DNA of 64,000 bases from Leptobrachium leishanense (GCA_009667805.1 CM019066.1:327852690-327916689); one strand, 5' to 3'; counted from the first letter of the stretch, positions 12,590 to 24,380 are shown. The notes: generated from the sequence alone by a model not told the origin. Numbers and translations are program-made.

Positions 12590-13007
12590 TATATATATAG
12601 TAACGCGTTATGCACAGTTGATTGAGCTATATATGCAACCAACAGAAAGCGCACCAAAGAATGTGCAAGAACAATAGGTCTTTAAATTCCTGCTACTTAA
12701 ATGTTAAGTCATGGTAACTTCTGCTGATGACCTAAAATACACTGCAATGCAGTAATGTATGAAAGAAGAGGAAAAATTAAATCTGTTCTGTGTCAGCTTG
12801 CCAGAACATAATGCATAGGAGAGCTGAAAGCAAGACTGACGTGGAGCGGGATAGACAGGTCAGCCAGAGTGTGTCATCGGATATCTCCTCATTTTTCGCA
12901 TCTCTCACTTTTTACATTAACCTTTTCAGACCAATATACCTAGATTTTATATAAAAGGAGGACACTTTAAGATTTATACAGCTTTAAAATGGAAAAGGTT
13001 TACTTAC
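12590..13007. other. No gene recognised
   Basis: Starts with a short (TA)n run left of TAACGCG. Nothing else was identified. Confidence 0.5.
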
Positions 13008-13186
13008 CAAGATTAACAAATGCAGCATCACAATACATTACATTTGCCAGCATCTCAAAACAGCCAGAAAGGGACACTTGCGGTTTATTGATGGTCACTG
13101 GAGGTGGGACCAAAAACAAGATTTCCACATTTCTAAATTTGCCAAACATCTGATCACAGTCTGGCCGAGAAGGTGGAAGGCAGCCC
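13008..13186 (-). other. Possible exon of unknown gene (weak)
   Basis: On the minus strand a 179-nt block lies between GGTTTTAG (acceptor-like, weak pyrimidine tract) and CTTG|GTAAGT (strong donor). One frame is open through it and includes VEILFLVPPPVTINKPQVSL. It is on the same strand as the DISP1 exon but does not resemble the DISP1 protein as I know it. A chance frame next to an L2 tail is an equal explanation. Confidence 0.15.
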
Positions 13187-13213
13187 CTAAAACCACAGCA
13201 CTGGTCAGATCTG

Positions 13214-13285
13214 AATAGTGTCCCCATTGTACAGCGCTGCGGAATATGTTGGCCCTTTATAAAGGATAACAATAATAATTAACAA
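13214..13285 (+). mobile_element. L2-like 3' tail
   Basis: CCATTGTACAGCGCTGCGG, then ATATGTTGGCCCTTTATAAA and AACAATAATAATT, the shared 3' terminus of the L2-like subfamily 2. Confidence 0.75.
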
Positions 13286-13724
13286 CCACTAGGTCAAAGG
13301 GAGATAAAACGTGGATAGAAGCAAAGTGGCGGGTGACCACTCAGGTCCTCACATTATTCAGACCTGCTGCATTACTTTATTGGCCACATCGTGATGTGTC
13401 GCCTGAAATTGCCGCTGTCAGTTTGTCTGCACAGGTACAAGTATTAATCACGAAAAGAAATGTCACCTAATACTTTGACGGATTTCGACAAGGGTTTGTT
13501 ATGCAATTACTTAAAACCGACGCCGACAAGTTCAATTCGCCAATTACAGCGAGGATACACTTTTTGGCAGAAACACAGTGCTAAGGGGGGGGGGGGGTAA
13601 TTCACTAACCATTAGTTACCTTTCATAATAAACTTCAGAGTTTCTCAAAAAGGGAAATTCATCCAGAGGCAGGAAAAGATTCAGAGAAATTGGTTGTTCA
13701 GCCAAGAGTCGGCTTTCAACCGGG

Positions 13725-13830
13725 GCGGAAATAACGAATCATTTAATGGACGACTAATCGATAATGAGAATAGTTGACAACTATTCTCCTTATCAATTAA
13801 TTAAAACGGGTGTGCTGTACACAGGTAACG
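13725..13830. mobile_element. hAT-like fragment with AATCGATTA-type end
   Basis: GACTAATCGATAATGAGAAT, then AGTTGACAACTATTCTCC and TGTGCTGTACACAGG. The same blocks occur at 49865-49947, the right end of the large hAT-like element. Only one end is preserved. Confidence 0.5.
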
Positions 13831-15074
13831 TTAAACATTAATAACTTCAGATGCATTGTCGGAGCCGATGGGAAAAGATGTGTCGGCTGCTTTATTCGGT
13901 GCGATTTCATTGTAGGGTTTCGTCCTTACACATAACCAGTTGGTTTTTATTTAGTTTACAACAGTAGCAGAATTATTGCACAGGCCATGGGGTACCACCA
14001 CAGGCTGGAGGAACTCGACCATTGGTGTTTTATCTGTAATTGGAGCTGGGGTCCTGTGCCATCACCTCACCCTCCCTGCCATCCCTGTCTTTGGTATGGT
14101 CCCTTCCCCACAAGGTCGGGTCTGGTCTCTTGCTCGAATTCACTCTCTCCCACACTTTGGTACAGTCCCTTGCCTAAACGTACTCCCTTCCACCTCCGGT
14201 ACCTTCCCCACTCCGTTTGTTCATGAAAGGATTTTAAAAAGGGACACTCCACACACACGTTAGCTTATTAAAGTGGCCAAACTGCGTGGAGTGCCCCCAT
14301 CTTCTCACCCCACTTTGCATGCTGACAGATCTAATTAAGCACTCGTAGCAGCATTCGTTTGGGGGAAAAGCAAACATTGCCTTAAGTTGCGTGCACACGG
14401 CATCAATCCATCTCTCTCTGACCAGGAACTTTCATACCTTGTGCGCAAAAAGTATGCAAAATACACAATGTACGTACATACCATACACAGAGCTAATTGA
14501 ATAAGATTTTTCTTTTATCCAATGAATAGAGTAATCAAATAAATCCGACAACTAAATCAATTATGAAAATAATGGAAGCTATACCAAAAAGGAACCACAA
14601 TTTGAAAATGGAGATTTTGGTATATATGACGAAGTTAAAAAAAAATCTCTTCCTAGTCAAAACTCACAGGACTGTAAATGCGCCCCAGTCCAACATCTAC
14701 CATTTACACAGAAGACATGAGGTGTTAATCACTAACCACCGTATGGTGGAGCAAGTAGAACGAAACCGCAGTGAATTCATTATTGACGGAACTTCCACCG
14801 TAGTTCAAATATTTTGCAATCCTGGCCATTTCTGCTTAAGTTCTCCATGTAGGTTTAAATTGAGTTTCCGCCGACGTGTCGCCATAGTTATACAGCATGG
14901 ACGTCACTGTAGTTTTCACCAGTGTTTCAGTTGAAGTTGTCCAGACCAGTGTAGCTTTCTACCCTTATTTTCACAGTAGTTTGTATGGGAGTTCAATGGT
15001 AACACGCACTTTAAAATCAACAACAATGGTAAATGGAGCATAGTCAAAGGTTATTATTATTATACTTGATTTAT
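13831..15074. other. No gene recognised
   Basis: Unassigned. An open frame of 123 codons at 14563-14934 has no recognisable domain. The region 14400-14940 is AT-rich and repeat-poor as far as I can tell. Confidence 0.5.
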
Positions 15075-15271
15075 GTGACCGGCTGGGTGGAGTAGAGGTA
15101 ACATCACTGCTCTGCGTGGAGAGAGACTGGAGACACAGGTTCGATCCCAGCAAGAGCACCTCTCCAGTAAATGTCCTTGGGCAAGACCTCTAACGGTACA
15201 TACTTGCCACCCGGGACATACTTGAAAACGAGAGAAATCTCAATGTATCCTTCCTGGTAAAATACTTTCAC

Positions 15272-15302
<31 letters not shown>
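15075..15302 (+). mobile_element. tRNA-derived SINE, copy 1
   Basis: A polymerase III B-box-like GGTTCGATCCC lies at 15138-15148 with an A-box-like GGGTGGAGTAGAGG about 55 bp upstream. The body continues AAGAGCACCTCTCCAGTAAA and ends CTCAATGTATCCTTCCTGGT, AAAATACTTT and a poly(A) run. The copy at 30803-30990 is colinear. Separate pieces of the 3' part, mostly inverted, occur at 18845-18880, 32490-32560, 40858-40985 and 48445-48490, suggesting the tail also belongs to a partner repeat. Confidence 0.75.
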
Positions 15303-15356
15303 GCGCCATCACATTCCGCAGCGCTGAACAATGGGCACAATATAGACAGGGTTACA
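15299..15356 (-). mobile_element. L2-like 3' tail
   Basis: Immediately after the SINE poly(A): TAGCGCCATCACATTCCGCA, GCGCTGAACAATGGGCAC and AGACAGGGTTACATG, the minus-strand image of the L2-like tail. Confidence 0.7.
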
Positions 15357-15651
15357 TGACCGCTTAGGCATGGTACCTCCCCACTTTCCCATACCTTTCC
15401 CCATACAGATAATTGACACCACACACAGATTTTAGTTGGAAAGGTATAGGTCACAGCTTTTATTAAACAATCAACCACTTATGAAACCGTACTTCTGACC
15501 CAACCGCATAACGTGGAAAGCAGTTACCACTTACCCAAACAAGAGCTCGTCATCCTGCAGAGGCCCCAACCCTGCAGGACTCTTCTCCCCAGTGCCTCAC
15601 CGATAGGCGGCTTATTGATTATTCCTACGCTGGCCAGGATTCACGCGCTGT

Positions 15652-16815
15652 GACTTTATTATTATTCTTTATTTATAAAGCGCCAGTATATTCCACAGCG
15701 CTGTACAATAGGCACAGTATAGACAGGGTTACAATACAATACATTGAACAACATTTGACAAACAGTACAGGAGGAGATGAGGGCCCTATTCCCGTAGGAA
15801 CTCACAATCTAGGAGGGTTGGGGTTGGAAACAGGAGGAGAGGACTGTAAGGCGAGAGTGATTGATGGTTGAGTCAGTGAGTTGGGTGGTAGGCTTCCCTA
15901 AATAGGAATGTTTTAAGGGAGCGTTTGAAGGAAGAGAAGTTAGGGGAAAGTCTGACAGTACGAGGGAGAGCGTTCCAGAGAGTGGGGGCTGCGCGTGAGA
16001 AATCCTGCAGTCGATCATGGGAAGAGGTGATGCGGGGAGAAGCTAGGCGCAGGTCACTGTTTGACCTTAGGGAGCGGGCTGGGGTGTATTTGGTGATTAG
16101 TGAGGACAGGTAGTGGGGAGCTGAGTTAGTGAGGGTTTTGTAGGTAAGAATAAGGATTTTGAACTTAATTCTGCAGTGGATGGGGAGCCAGTGAAGGAAC
16201 TCGCAGAGGGGAGCGGCAGAGACAGAGCGGCGGGTGAGGTGAATTAGCCTGGCGGAGGCGTTCAGGATGGATTGTAGGGGGGAGAGGCGGGACAGAGGGA
16301 GGCCAGATAAGAGATTATTGCAATAGTCGAGTCGGGAGATTACCAGGGCGTGTATGAGTTTTGTGGTGACAGCGGTAAGAAATGGCCGAATTCTGGAAAT
16401 ATTACGCAGTTGGTATCGGCAGGAGGAGGAAAGAGACTTGATGTGGGGGAGGAAGGAAAGAGCAGAGTCAAGTGTAACTCCAAGACAGCGAACTTGGTTT
16501 GATGGTGATACCCTCCACCGTGATAGAGAAGTCAGGAGGTGGGGAGGCATTGGAGGGAGGAATAAGTAGGAGCTCAGTCTCTGACATGTTGATCTTTAGG
16601 TGGTGGGATGCCATCCAGGAGGAGATGCCGGATAAACAGTCACTGACTTTGGAAAGGACAGGGGGAGAGAGATCAGGAGTAGAGAGGTAGATCTAAGTGT
16701 CATCAGCGTAGAGGTGGTAATTAAAGCCAAAGCTGTTGATGATTTTGCCCAGGGAGGAGGTGTAGATGGAAAAGAGCAGAGGACCAAGGACAGAGCCTTG
16801 AGGTACACCACCAGA
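15652..16815 (-). pseudogene. L2-like LINE with reverse transcriptase domain, 5' truncated
   Basis: On the minus strand the polymerase motif [13 protein letters not shown] lies near 16770-16810 and the catalytic YADD box at 16699-16710, followed two codons later by a stop (TAG at 16693-16695). Downstream is a 225-codon frame (16550 to 15873) with LDYCNNLLSGLP, LHWLPI and ILTYKTLTNSAPHYLSSLI, the typical C-terminal part of CR1/L2-type elements. The 3' UTR follows (GGGCCCTCATCTCC, TGTACAGCGCTGTGGAATA, TTATAAATAAAGAATAATAA). The 5' end is lost near 16815 and the stop at the active site shows it is inactive. It names the source of the many short tails in this window. Confidence 0.9.
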
Positions 16816-17044
16816 TAGAGGCAACATGAAACCACCTCACCCAGGGCGGGCGGGAACTTCTTCTGCCAGCATCCAGGCGCGAAGAGACAGGGCCCTCCCC
16901 TTCAGGGCCTTAAATATAACCTGCTGCCACAAAGTTGCCACGATCCTGCGTTCTGCCAATCACCATAACTTACTGTCCGGACCATGCCCGCTGTCATGTC
17001 CCCCCCTCCCAAAATGGTCCGGGGGATACCTATACATGGAGACT
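16816..17044. other. Unassigned spacer between two LINE copies
   Basis: GC-rich sequence with CCTCCCCTTCAGGGCCTTAA and CATGTCCCCCCCTCCC. It separates two LINE fragments of the same orientation. No identity was assigned. Confidence 0.4.
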
Positions 17045-17670
17045 GAACAACCGTTTGATAAACCAGTACAAGGGGAAACGAGGGCCAATTCTCGTGGAAA
17101 TTTACAATCTAAAAGGGTTGGGGGTGGAAACAGAAGAGGACTGCAAGGTGAGAGTGATGGACTGTAAGGTGAGAGTGATTGATGGTTGCGTCAGTGAGTT
17201 GGGTGGTAGGCTTCCCTAAATAGGAATGTTTTAAGGGAGCGTTTGAAGGAAGAGAAGTTAGGGGAAAGTCTGACAGTACGAGGGAGAGCGTTCCAGAGGA
17301 TGGGGGCTGCGAATGAGAAATCCTGCAGTCTATCATGGGAAGAGGTGATGAGGGGAGAAGCTAGACCCAGTTCTCTGATCTTAGGGAGCGGGCTGGGGTG
17401 TATTTGGCGATTGAGGACAGGTAATGGGGAGCCGAGTTAGTGAGAGCTTTGTAGGTCAGGGTAAGTACCTTGAATTTAATTCTGCAGTGGATGGGGAGCC
17501 AGTGAAGGGACTCGCAGAGGGGAGCGGCAGAGACAGCACGACGGGTGAGGTAGATGAGCCTGGCAGAGGCATTTAGAATAGATTGAAGGGGGAAGAGGTG
17601 GGAGAGAGGAGGCCAACTAGAAGATTATTACAATAGTCGAGTCGGGAGATCACAAGGGCAGGTTTCGATT
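17045..17670 (-). pseudogene. Second L2-like LINE fragment, same subfamily and strand
   Basis: It is closely similar to 15770-16345, for example the GGAGCGTTTGAAGGAAGAGA and GTGATTGATGGTTG blocks, with small deletions and a duplicated GACTGTAAGGTGAGAGTGAT. It covers the C-terminal region and part of the 3' UTR but lacks the TAA-rich terminus. Broken frames confirm decay. Confidence 0.85.
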
Positions 17671-18385
17671 TTTACCAAATAATAAAGTGGGTGCCATACT
17701 TCAATGTTATTTGAGGCAACTGTGCCCACCATTATTTGAGAAATCTCCCCGGATAGCCCACGATCATTGTGGGTGCAACAACCATGACTTTAAAAAAAAC
17801 TTTGTTTGCAACTACGTTGAACATCGGCGCTTTGTGACGCACCCCTACACATTTTCCTTTATAGCTACCAACAGGCAGATGCTAAATTACACAGGGGGAG
17901 GCCAAGAACATGTTGCTGACTTATTATATGACTACAAAACTCCCTCGCAGCTAATCGCCACACATGTAAGATGTTGATGAGAACATAACGTCCCAAATGT
18001 CTTATCTTATCAGTTTTGGAACTGGCTGTGTCAGTGGATAGAACTTCCAAACAAGAAACGGTTTCTCCTCGGAACCACTTCGATTTATTTTTTTTAATAA
18101 TCCCACCGTTTTGGATGTCAAATAAAAAGCTTTTGAAATTTCCAAAAGGAGAACAATAATAAAAATAACAAAACAATAAAAGAAAGCTTATGAGAAAGTC
18201 GTCATGACACGCATCTAAACTAGGCAACGAAATAGCACTTTGATAACGTGGAGATTCTTTCATAAATCAGGATAGAAAGAAGAAAAAAATATTTTTTTAT
18301 AGGGGTTATCCTAAAAGAAATCTTAAATTCTTTTTTTTTTTCTTAAAAAAAATCTGAATGTTTGAGCACCTTTTATTTGCTGATT
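17671..18385. other. No gene recognised
   Basis: AT-rich, with homopolymer T and A runs near 18290-18350. No repeat was assigned. Confidence 0.5.
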
Positions 18386-18518
18386 GTAAGCTCTTGAGCA
18401 GGATCCTCTCTGACTGTTCTGTTTGTTTATCATCTTGTATGTATATTTGTTATTCTGTCTCACCCATTGTACAGCGCTATGGAACCTGTTGGCGCTTTAT
18501 AAATACTTGTAACTGAAG
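18386..18518 (+). mobile_element. L2-like 3' UTR, subfamily 1
   Basis: GATTGTAAGCTCTTGAGCAG, GATCCTCTCTGACTGTTC, TTGTACAGCGCTATGGAACC, then TTGGCGCTTTATAAATACTT. The best-matching relatives are 28440-28595 and 42682-42811. Confidence 0.8.
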
Positions 18519-20909
18519 GCCAGCTGTGAATCGCGAGAGGACGCACTGAAGTGGAAGTCAGATTTTCATGTGGAGCTCCGTTTTGGTAGGAATTTTGGTC
18601 ATATTGAGTTTCAGCGCTTAGGGTAGAAAACCAAGAGACTGGGATCCCAGGCAACAAATCCACACCGCATAAAAAAAAAAAAAAAAAAAAAATAATAAAT
18701 GTATACGTTTCGTAGACACTGTATTGCATGTAGCAATACGAAAACTACAGATTGCTTTGATCTACCTCTGCTAAAAAGTTCCCTGAATTAATACTTCACA
18801 TTCAGTAAATTGCAAAAAGTGAAATTTATTTATTTGCAAAGTATTTTACCAGGAAGGATAGGAGTATATATCTCTGAAAGAATAAGGAACTTTGGGTTTA
18901 AATCCACAGAGTATGTCATAAATGGCTGTAGACCCAGGTAAGGGCTTTATTTTGCTTTTGTCCTTTTTATACACATTATACTGTATGTAAGAAGACGCGA
19001 GGTCGGTCAGAGCAAGCCGCTGTGTAACTGCTCTGTTCCACGTCTAATTATTTTTTCCCCCTTGCAGTCTGTTAATTAGGTGTTAAAGTGGCTTCTGTTC
19101 AAAAGCCTGGAAGATAACCAGCTAAAAAGCCAGGGCCAAATCTGTGTTTAACCGAAAGGTTAAAAGGAAGAGGGCATGGGAAATTGGCTTCCAGAAACAG
19201 ATACAGATGAAGAAGGGAGGATGGAAAAGGGGGGGGATAAAAAAAAAAAAGGCAAATTCTTCACTGTAGCCACTGTGATCCTGAGGTTAGGGGCATAAAA
19301 TGAGCTTCCAAACACATGACCGAGCGCCTGCTGCCCGTCCAACCTGCAGACAAAGCAATAGCACCCGCTTAAGCTTTCAGCTGTGGAGCACCGGCGGAGG
19401 AATTTACATTTTAGGATTATATATAAACACATTGTAAAAACGCCAAGTTCAGCATAGCCCTTGCTTGGATAAAATGTCACTTTGCTGTCGGCCAGCAGGT
19501 CCACTTATTTAATGGGGAAGGCATGAGGGACAGACTAACGAATGCAATTATTTATAAAGCGCCAGCATACACCACAGCGCTGTACAATGTACGAGAGGAC
19601 TAGTCAAAGAAATGAATTTAACAAACATTAGGTGACACGTGGCCCCTGCTTAAGTGAGACAATTTCAGATCCACAGGGGCGAGGGATGAAAATAAAAGAT
19701 TGCATGAAATCAGCCATAGAAAGCAATAGGTCATCTTTGCAGTATAGTCCGCTCCGTGGCTTTGTTTTTTGATCCCTTGGTGGATTTGTTTCTGGGAGGG
19801 AATAAAAGCCCACCAGCCTTCCTCATGACTGAAAAGCAGCGTGAGTATAGGTGGTTCGCTACAAAGTAGTCTGTGGTTTCATTGGTTAGGACTCACCCTC
19901 ACTAGAGGTGCCTTGACGTTGGCAGGTAAGCTTACACTCCAATGGCCAATTGAGTAAACTAAAACCTCTAATTGTGTTTTGTTTCACACGGTGTTATAGG
20001 AATAAGCGCAGATTACACTTTTTTCCTGGTTATGTTTTATACAGGTTGCTGGGCTGGATACATCTGGTGGTTGCAGCCGCCCCAGTGGGTATTAGGCGTA
20101 ACCCCGCTCTTTCCCTTATAATAGAATGCAAGAGCATCTACGGATTTCCCTTGTCTGGCTTCAACCTGGCGGCTGAGAGTGTTTTAGGAGCCATCTAAAA
20201 GAGGTTTCTCTAGCCTTGCGTCCCCACGACAGAGGTTTTCAGATCACAGTTTCAGGTCTTAGATCTCAGCCAACCTGGCGGCTTCTGGCGTATATTTTCA
20301 CTTCACTTGTTGGAATGATCAGCAGAATGCCGTCTCCTGGTACGGAGCTGAACACAAACACCAGAAACACGCCTGACGCATTCTCCTTTTACTAGAAACA
20401 CATTGATCACGGCGGGCATTAACAATAACATTATGCTTTGGAGAACAACAACACACTGTTCACATTTGTTCTGTGGCTACCAAAAGGGCATTTAACCGTT
20501 TCTGTGCCAGACCGTGCATGATGGTTGCTGCTAGGGAGGTGACGGGGTTAAACAAAGAGTATGAAATTATACATAAATAAGAATAGTCTCCCATTATCGG
20601 TTTCTACGTCCTCGGGAGTCCCAAAAGTCTGCGTATGTAGAGAAATGTGCCATTTAGGAAGGCGTATCTGTTTACAAATCGTTCACGGCAGAATTTCCGT
20701 TACGTGACGCACACGATTGGACTTTCAATATACTGCTTTTCTGGTATGTGATGGAAAAACCAAGGGCACCCACAGATAAAAATATACTGCGCTGAAAACG
20801 GCGGATCTACCAACACAGAAATGTTACGCACACCATCAGGTAGCGCTGTTCCAGGATATCGTAGTCTGCTGACCCAAGTTATCAACGAGTATTGCATGTT
20901 ATTTTAGAG
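18519..20909. other. Mostly unique sequence, no gene recognised
   Basis: A poly(A) run lies at 18669-18691. A piece of SINE-type tail (TTTTACCAGGAAGGATAGG) lies near 18845 and an inverted L2 tail at 19541-19592 (TTATAAAGCGCCAGC, CAGCGCTGTACAATG). The remaining sequence shows no repeat or coding signal. Confidence 0.5.
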
Positions 20910-21085
20910 TAGTGGTCCCCATCCCTGGTCCTCCAAACAGGCCAGATTTGCCAGATATCTGAAGCACAGCACAGGTGATAGGATTTGCTGCTCAGTGATT
21001 GCAGGATTCAGTCTGTATTTCCCCAAGGTAATCCTTAAAACCTGGCCTGTTAGGGGAACTTGAGGACCGGGGTTGGAAACCACTG
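20910..21085. mobile_element. hAT-like MITE with AGTGGTTCCCAACC-type ends
   Basis: The ends TAGTGGTCCCCATCCCTGGT and, inverted, CAGTGGTTTCCAACCCCGGT enclose inner arms CAGGCCAG.. and CTGGCCTG. The 8-bp flanks TTTTAGAG and TGCTAGAG agree at six positions, consistent with an aged hAT target-site duplication. It is 176 bp with no coding capacity. Confidence 0.75.
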
Positions 21086-22353
21086 TGCTAGAGGACATCT
21101 TTCCATGGATCCTAGAACCAAGCCAACCATGCCTTTATCACTGCTTGAGCACGGACAACTACACCTCCGGTCCACAACATTTCCCATTGCTTTCAGCAAC
21201 AGTATCATGGGCGATACGTTACTGACCAGGGATCTATCGGAAACTCTGAACTACAACTCCCATGAGTCTCTAGTCATCTATTGCCTTCACAAATTTTTAG
21301 GAATTGTAGTAGGCCATCAACATCTGGAGAGCCGACGCTAGACCTATGGGAGGCTGTGTATTTTACCTACATATACCTAGTTTGTTAGTTCCCAAGGGAA
21401 CCGGGCCCTCAGTGCAGCTGTATCCGTTGTTGAAATATTGACTTGCCTTTTTAGTGTATTGTAGAACTGTCTCGTCTTTACTCATTGTAACTTTTGTACA
21501 ACGTGGAATGTTGGCGTTTATGGCGTTGGTCTTTTGAATTCACCATCTGAAGGTACATCTTCTATTCATGCAATATATGGCGGATGCAGTCGCCACCTCA
21601 ATACGCTTGTCCGTATTGTTTTCACATGCTGCGATTGCCAAAGAATGAAAATACCTTTTGTCTTCGGTCAGGACGACACAGCGGCATCCAAGCAAACATT
21701 CCAGTAGAGGAGGTTATTTACTCGTAGCCCCCCATCATGGGAGTGGAATTTTTCTCCTGGATTTCCTACAAACATGTCATTATACTGGGATCCCCACTGG
21801 TTATTTCCTTTCAATAAGTAGGAATATAAGAGCACATATAACATTGGCATGAAAGAGGCACTAGTCCCTCGGATAGTCTATGGAGTCCATGGATCAGAAT
21901 CAATAAAAAAAAAAGACTCTTTAGTCACGACACCTTAAAGAAACGTATGTGGCTTTAGCAACATCATTAGACAACAGATAAACCCAATGGTCAGATGGCT
22001 GAAGATTATCCAAGTTTATCACAGTCCATAAACCCCTACAAAATACCTACTTTTTTTAAAGGCACACTCAGAGCAGCATTTTCAGTTCATCTTAATGAAG
22101 TGATTATAGCATTAGGACACAGCAACAGATTTATTGAGACAACAGTACAGAGCTGGTAGTTCTACCCGGAAGCTTTGTCAATCAGAGAGCCGAGAAACAC
22201 ATTTCCTTTCCCCAGACAAACAAGCTGACCACATTACAAGGTCTTTCCAAAAAGAGCACCCCATCTTGTACGCAATCTTTAGAATGTAATTCCGGTGTTC
22301 TGGATTTGTCCATTGATGTGAGTGTGTCATACATTTCATATTATTTGTATAAC

Positions 22354-22390
<37 letters not shown>

Positions 22391-22399
22391 ATAGTTTGC
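21086..22399. other. No gene recognised; (CA)n at 22357-22386
   Basis: Near 21110-21310 words such as GAACTACAACTCCCATGA recall decayed hAT MITE arms. A CA repeat of about 14 units ends the stretch. Confidence 0.5.
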
Positions 22400-22740
22400 A
22401 GAGGACATTTACACATCACAGCAATTCAGAGAACCGCTTACAGAGCTCATGTGCTGCATTCCCTATATGCAGCAAATTACTCTGGGTAGGATATGCAAAT
22501 TAAGTCCCCAACTTCTCACTTTTTTTGCATCTAGGGTCTGGAATAACACAGAAGCCCCCTTGCCAATGCCATGCAATACTAGATGGCTTTTTTTTTTTAA
22601 GCAAAGGTCAGGGTTATGCCAGCAGTCACAGCCACATATGTACAGCTGTTTTGGGCTTATCATGCCCTCATCAGCAGGAGATAGAATGTAACTAGTTGCC
22701 ATTTGATGCTTAACCCCTAGGGCAAAATAAAAAGCATTCA
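22400..22740 (-). repeat. Hammerhead-bearing repeat family P, copy 1
   Basis: Blocks CACATCACAGCAATTCAGAG, TCTGGGTAGGATATGCAAAT, CTCACTTTTTTTGCATC and CCTCATCAGCAGGAG recur in order at 50480-50760, and partly at 36152-36441 and 45655-45830. The strand is given as that of the hammerhead-like motif. Together with inverted duplications nearby, a Penelope-like origin is likely, but no reverse transcriptase or GIY-YIG region is present. Confidence 0.6.
22640..22680 (-). ncRNA. Hammerhead-like core, decayed
   Basis: On the minus strand CTGATGA is followed by a 4-bp stem II (GGGC with GCCC), then AAAA where GAAA is expected, then a palindromic ACAGCTGT and A. The G-to-A change at the first base of the GAAA box should inactivate it. 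The palindromic stem III is characteristic of small Penelope-type hammerheads. Confidence 0.4.
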
Positions 22741-22755
22741 AGTTGCGGTGGAGAT

Positions 22756-22905
22756 AGACGCACTCTGGGACTATTAAAAGTAATAAACTTTGTGAAAACA
22801 TTAAAATTTACATAGTTCAGGCTCAGATTGAGTCGGAACTATGTAAATATTAATGTTTTCAGTTTTCACAAAGTTTATTACTTTTGATAGTCCCAGAGTG
22901 CGTCT
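22756..22905. repeat. Inverted repeat with arms of about 63 and 70 bp
   Basis: Arms 22756-22818 and 22836-22905 are reverse complements except for a few substitutions and a 7-bp insertion in the right arm. The spacer is 17 bp. The outer end, AGACGCACTCTGGGACTA, resembles the GTCCGTGAGTGC end of the 1-197 and 42.9-kb repeats in position and character. It lies directly beside the family P copy. Confidence 0.85.
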
Positions 22906-24117
22906 CATACGGTTGCCTTTTGTATTTAATACTGAGTTGATTGCACCGGGAAAATAACTTTTTGATTTGGAGGTAGATAGAACACCCCCCCCCCAATGTG
23001 TCAGTTTATTCATTAGATATACGTGTGGCCAAATGCATTCTGTTCCGTGCAATGCTCTCACTAATGCGTCACTATAATTTAAGTGGTCAATAATAATCAA
23101 GTAGTCGGAGAAATGACAGGTGGCCTTGGAAAAGAAATTCCCTTTCTGCAGTGGAGTAAATGTATTTTATTTTTTGCCCCAAATACAAAAAGCAGCACTT
23201 TGTTCTTTTTATAGTATTATATTCATACTGGTTTTGTGGCAAGTTCAGTATGCGCACAATAAGACAATACAGGATAACTGAGTTCACATGAAACATCACA
23301 TACTTAGCGCAGCTTCTGTAAAGTTATTTTCTTTATACTCTGGCTGCAAACACTCTTCCCACGCTTGTGAGTGCAACAATGCATCTCCCGCCGATTATTG
23401 CTATTTACTTAGTCTTTGCAAACATGTTATCAGATTTACACACAGGCTTATTATCCGTGCAAGATAAGCATTTTAATGTCACAACAATTGCCTGCAGGGG
23501 AAACATACCATGTGTATAGCCTTTCCCTGCTTATTCAGATCAAAGTCGCGAGGAAGTGATCTTTCACCAAGTTTCTTTACAGTAAAATTGCTTTAATGGG
23601 GAATGAAGCACTGTGGGAAGAAGGGGGGAGAAAAAAAAAAAAAAGGACTAGCCTATTCCGGGCTTAAACGCCGGCTGGCAAAAGACCAAACGCTAACGCT
23701 ACTCAGGCACGGGGCGGAATAATGGATGGGAAGTTACAGTAATCATTTTACTTGAAGCTACAATCTGTGGGAAAAGTCAAATGTATCATAAAATCCTCAC
23801 AGACGTGCTCATAAAGCATGTCAACGCATGATCAAGATATATTGACCATGCAAAGACAACATGTCTATACCGTCATGCAGTGCTTTAATGCCCAGCGACA
23901 GCACAGACAGTCATGATCTGAAAAGCCCATTCTGATCGGCAGAGTGCTTTAAAATCATGTTTTCGCTGTCGACGCATACCTAACCCGTTTTCCTATGTTG
24001 CGGAGACCTACCGAATACATGAACGTTCATTTATTAAAATACAACCCTAGCGATACAGTATATAAAAAAAATTGTGTAAATATATATATATATACACACA
24101 CACATACATACATACAT

Positions 24118-24148
<31 letters not shown>

Positions 24149-24380
24149 GTATATATATTCAAGCTATGTGCCATATTCCCACATTTCAGTACAAATCTGT
24201 GAATCTGTTCAGTGCTCCTTTTTTCATGTTCACAATGCGTGTACAAATTATACTCAAAACTGAAACCTTTTAAAAAAATTCCGTATGAAATTAGATATTT
24301 TTATATTTTCAACATAAATAAAAAGTGTACGGTTCCTTTACACAATAGTGTATATGTGAAGGTGCACTAAATAAGAACGT
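22906..24380. other. No gene recognised; TA/CA/CATA microsatellite 24080-24148
   Basis: Unique-looking sequence apart from a (TA)n(CA)n(CATA)n(CA)n tract. Frames over it (IHTYIHT-type) are simple-sequence artefacts. Confidence 0.55.

Noticed and set aside
15084..15160. Functional tRNA gene
   Set aside because: The B box is good, but there is no cloverleaf and the unit recurs with a SINE tail.
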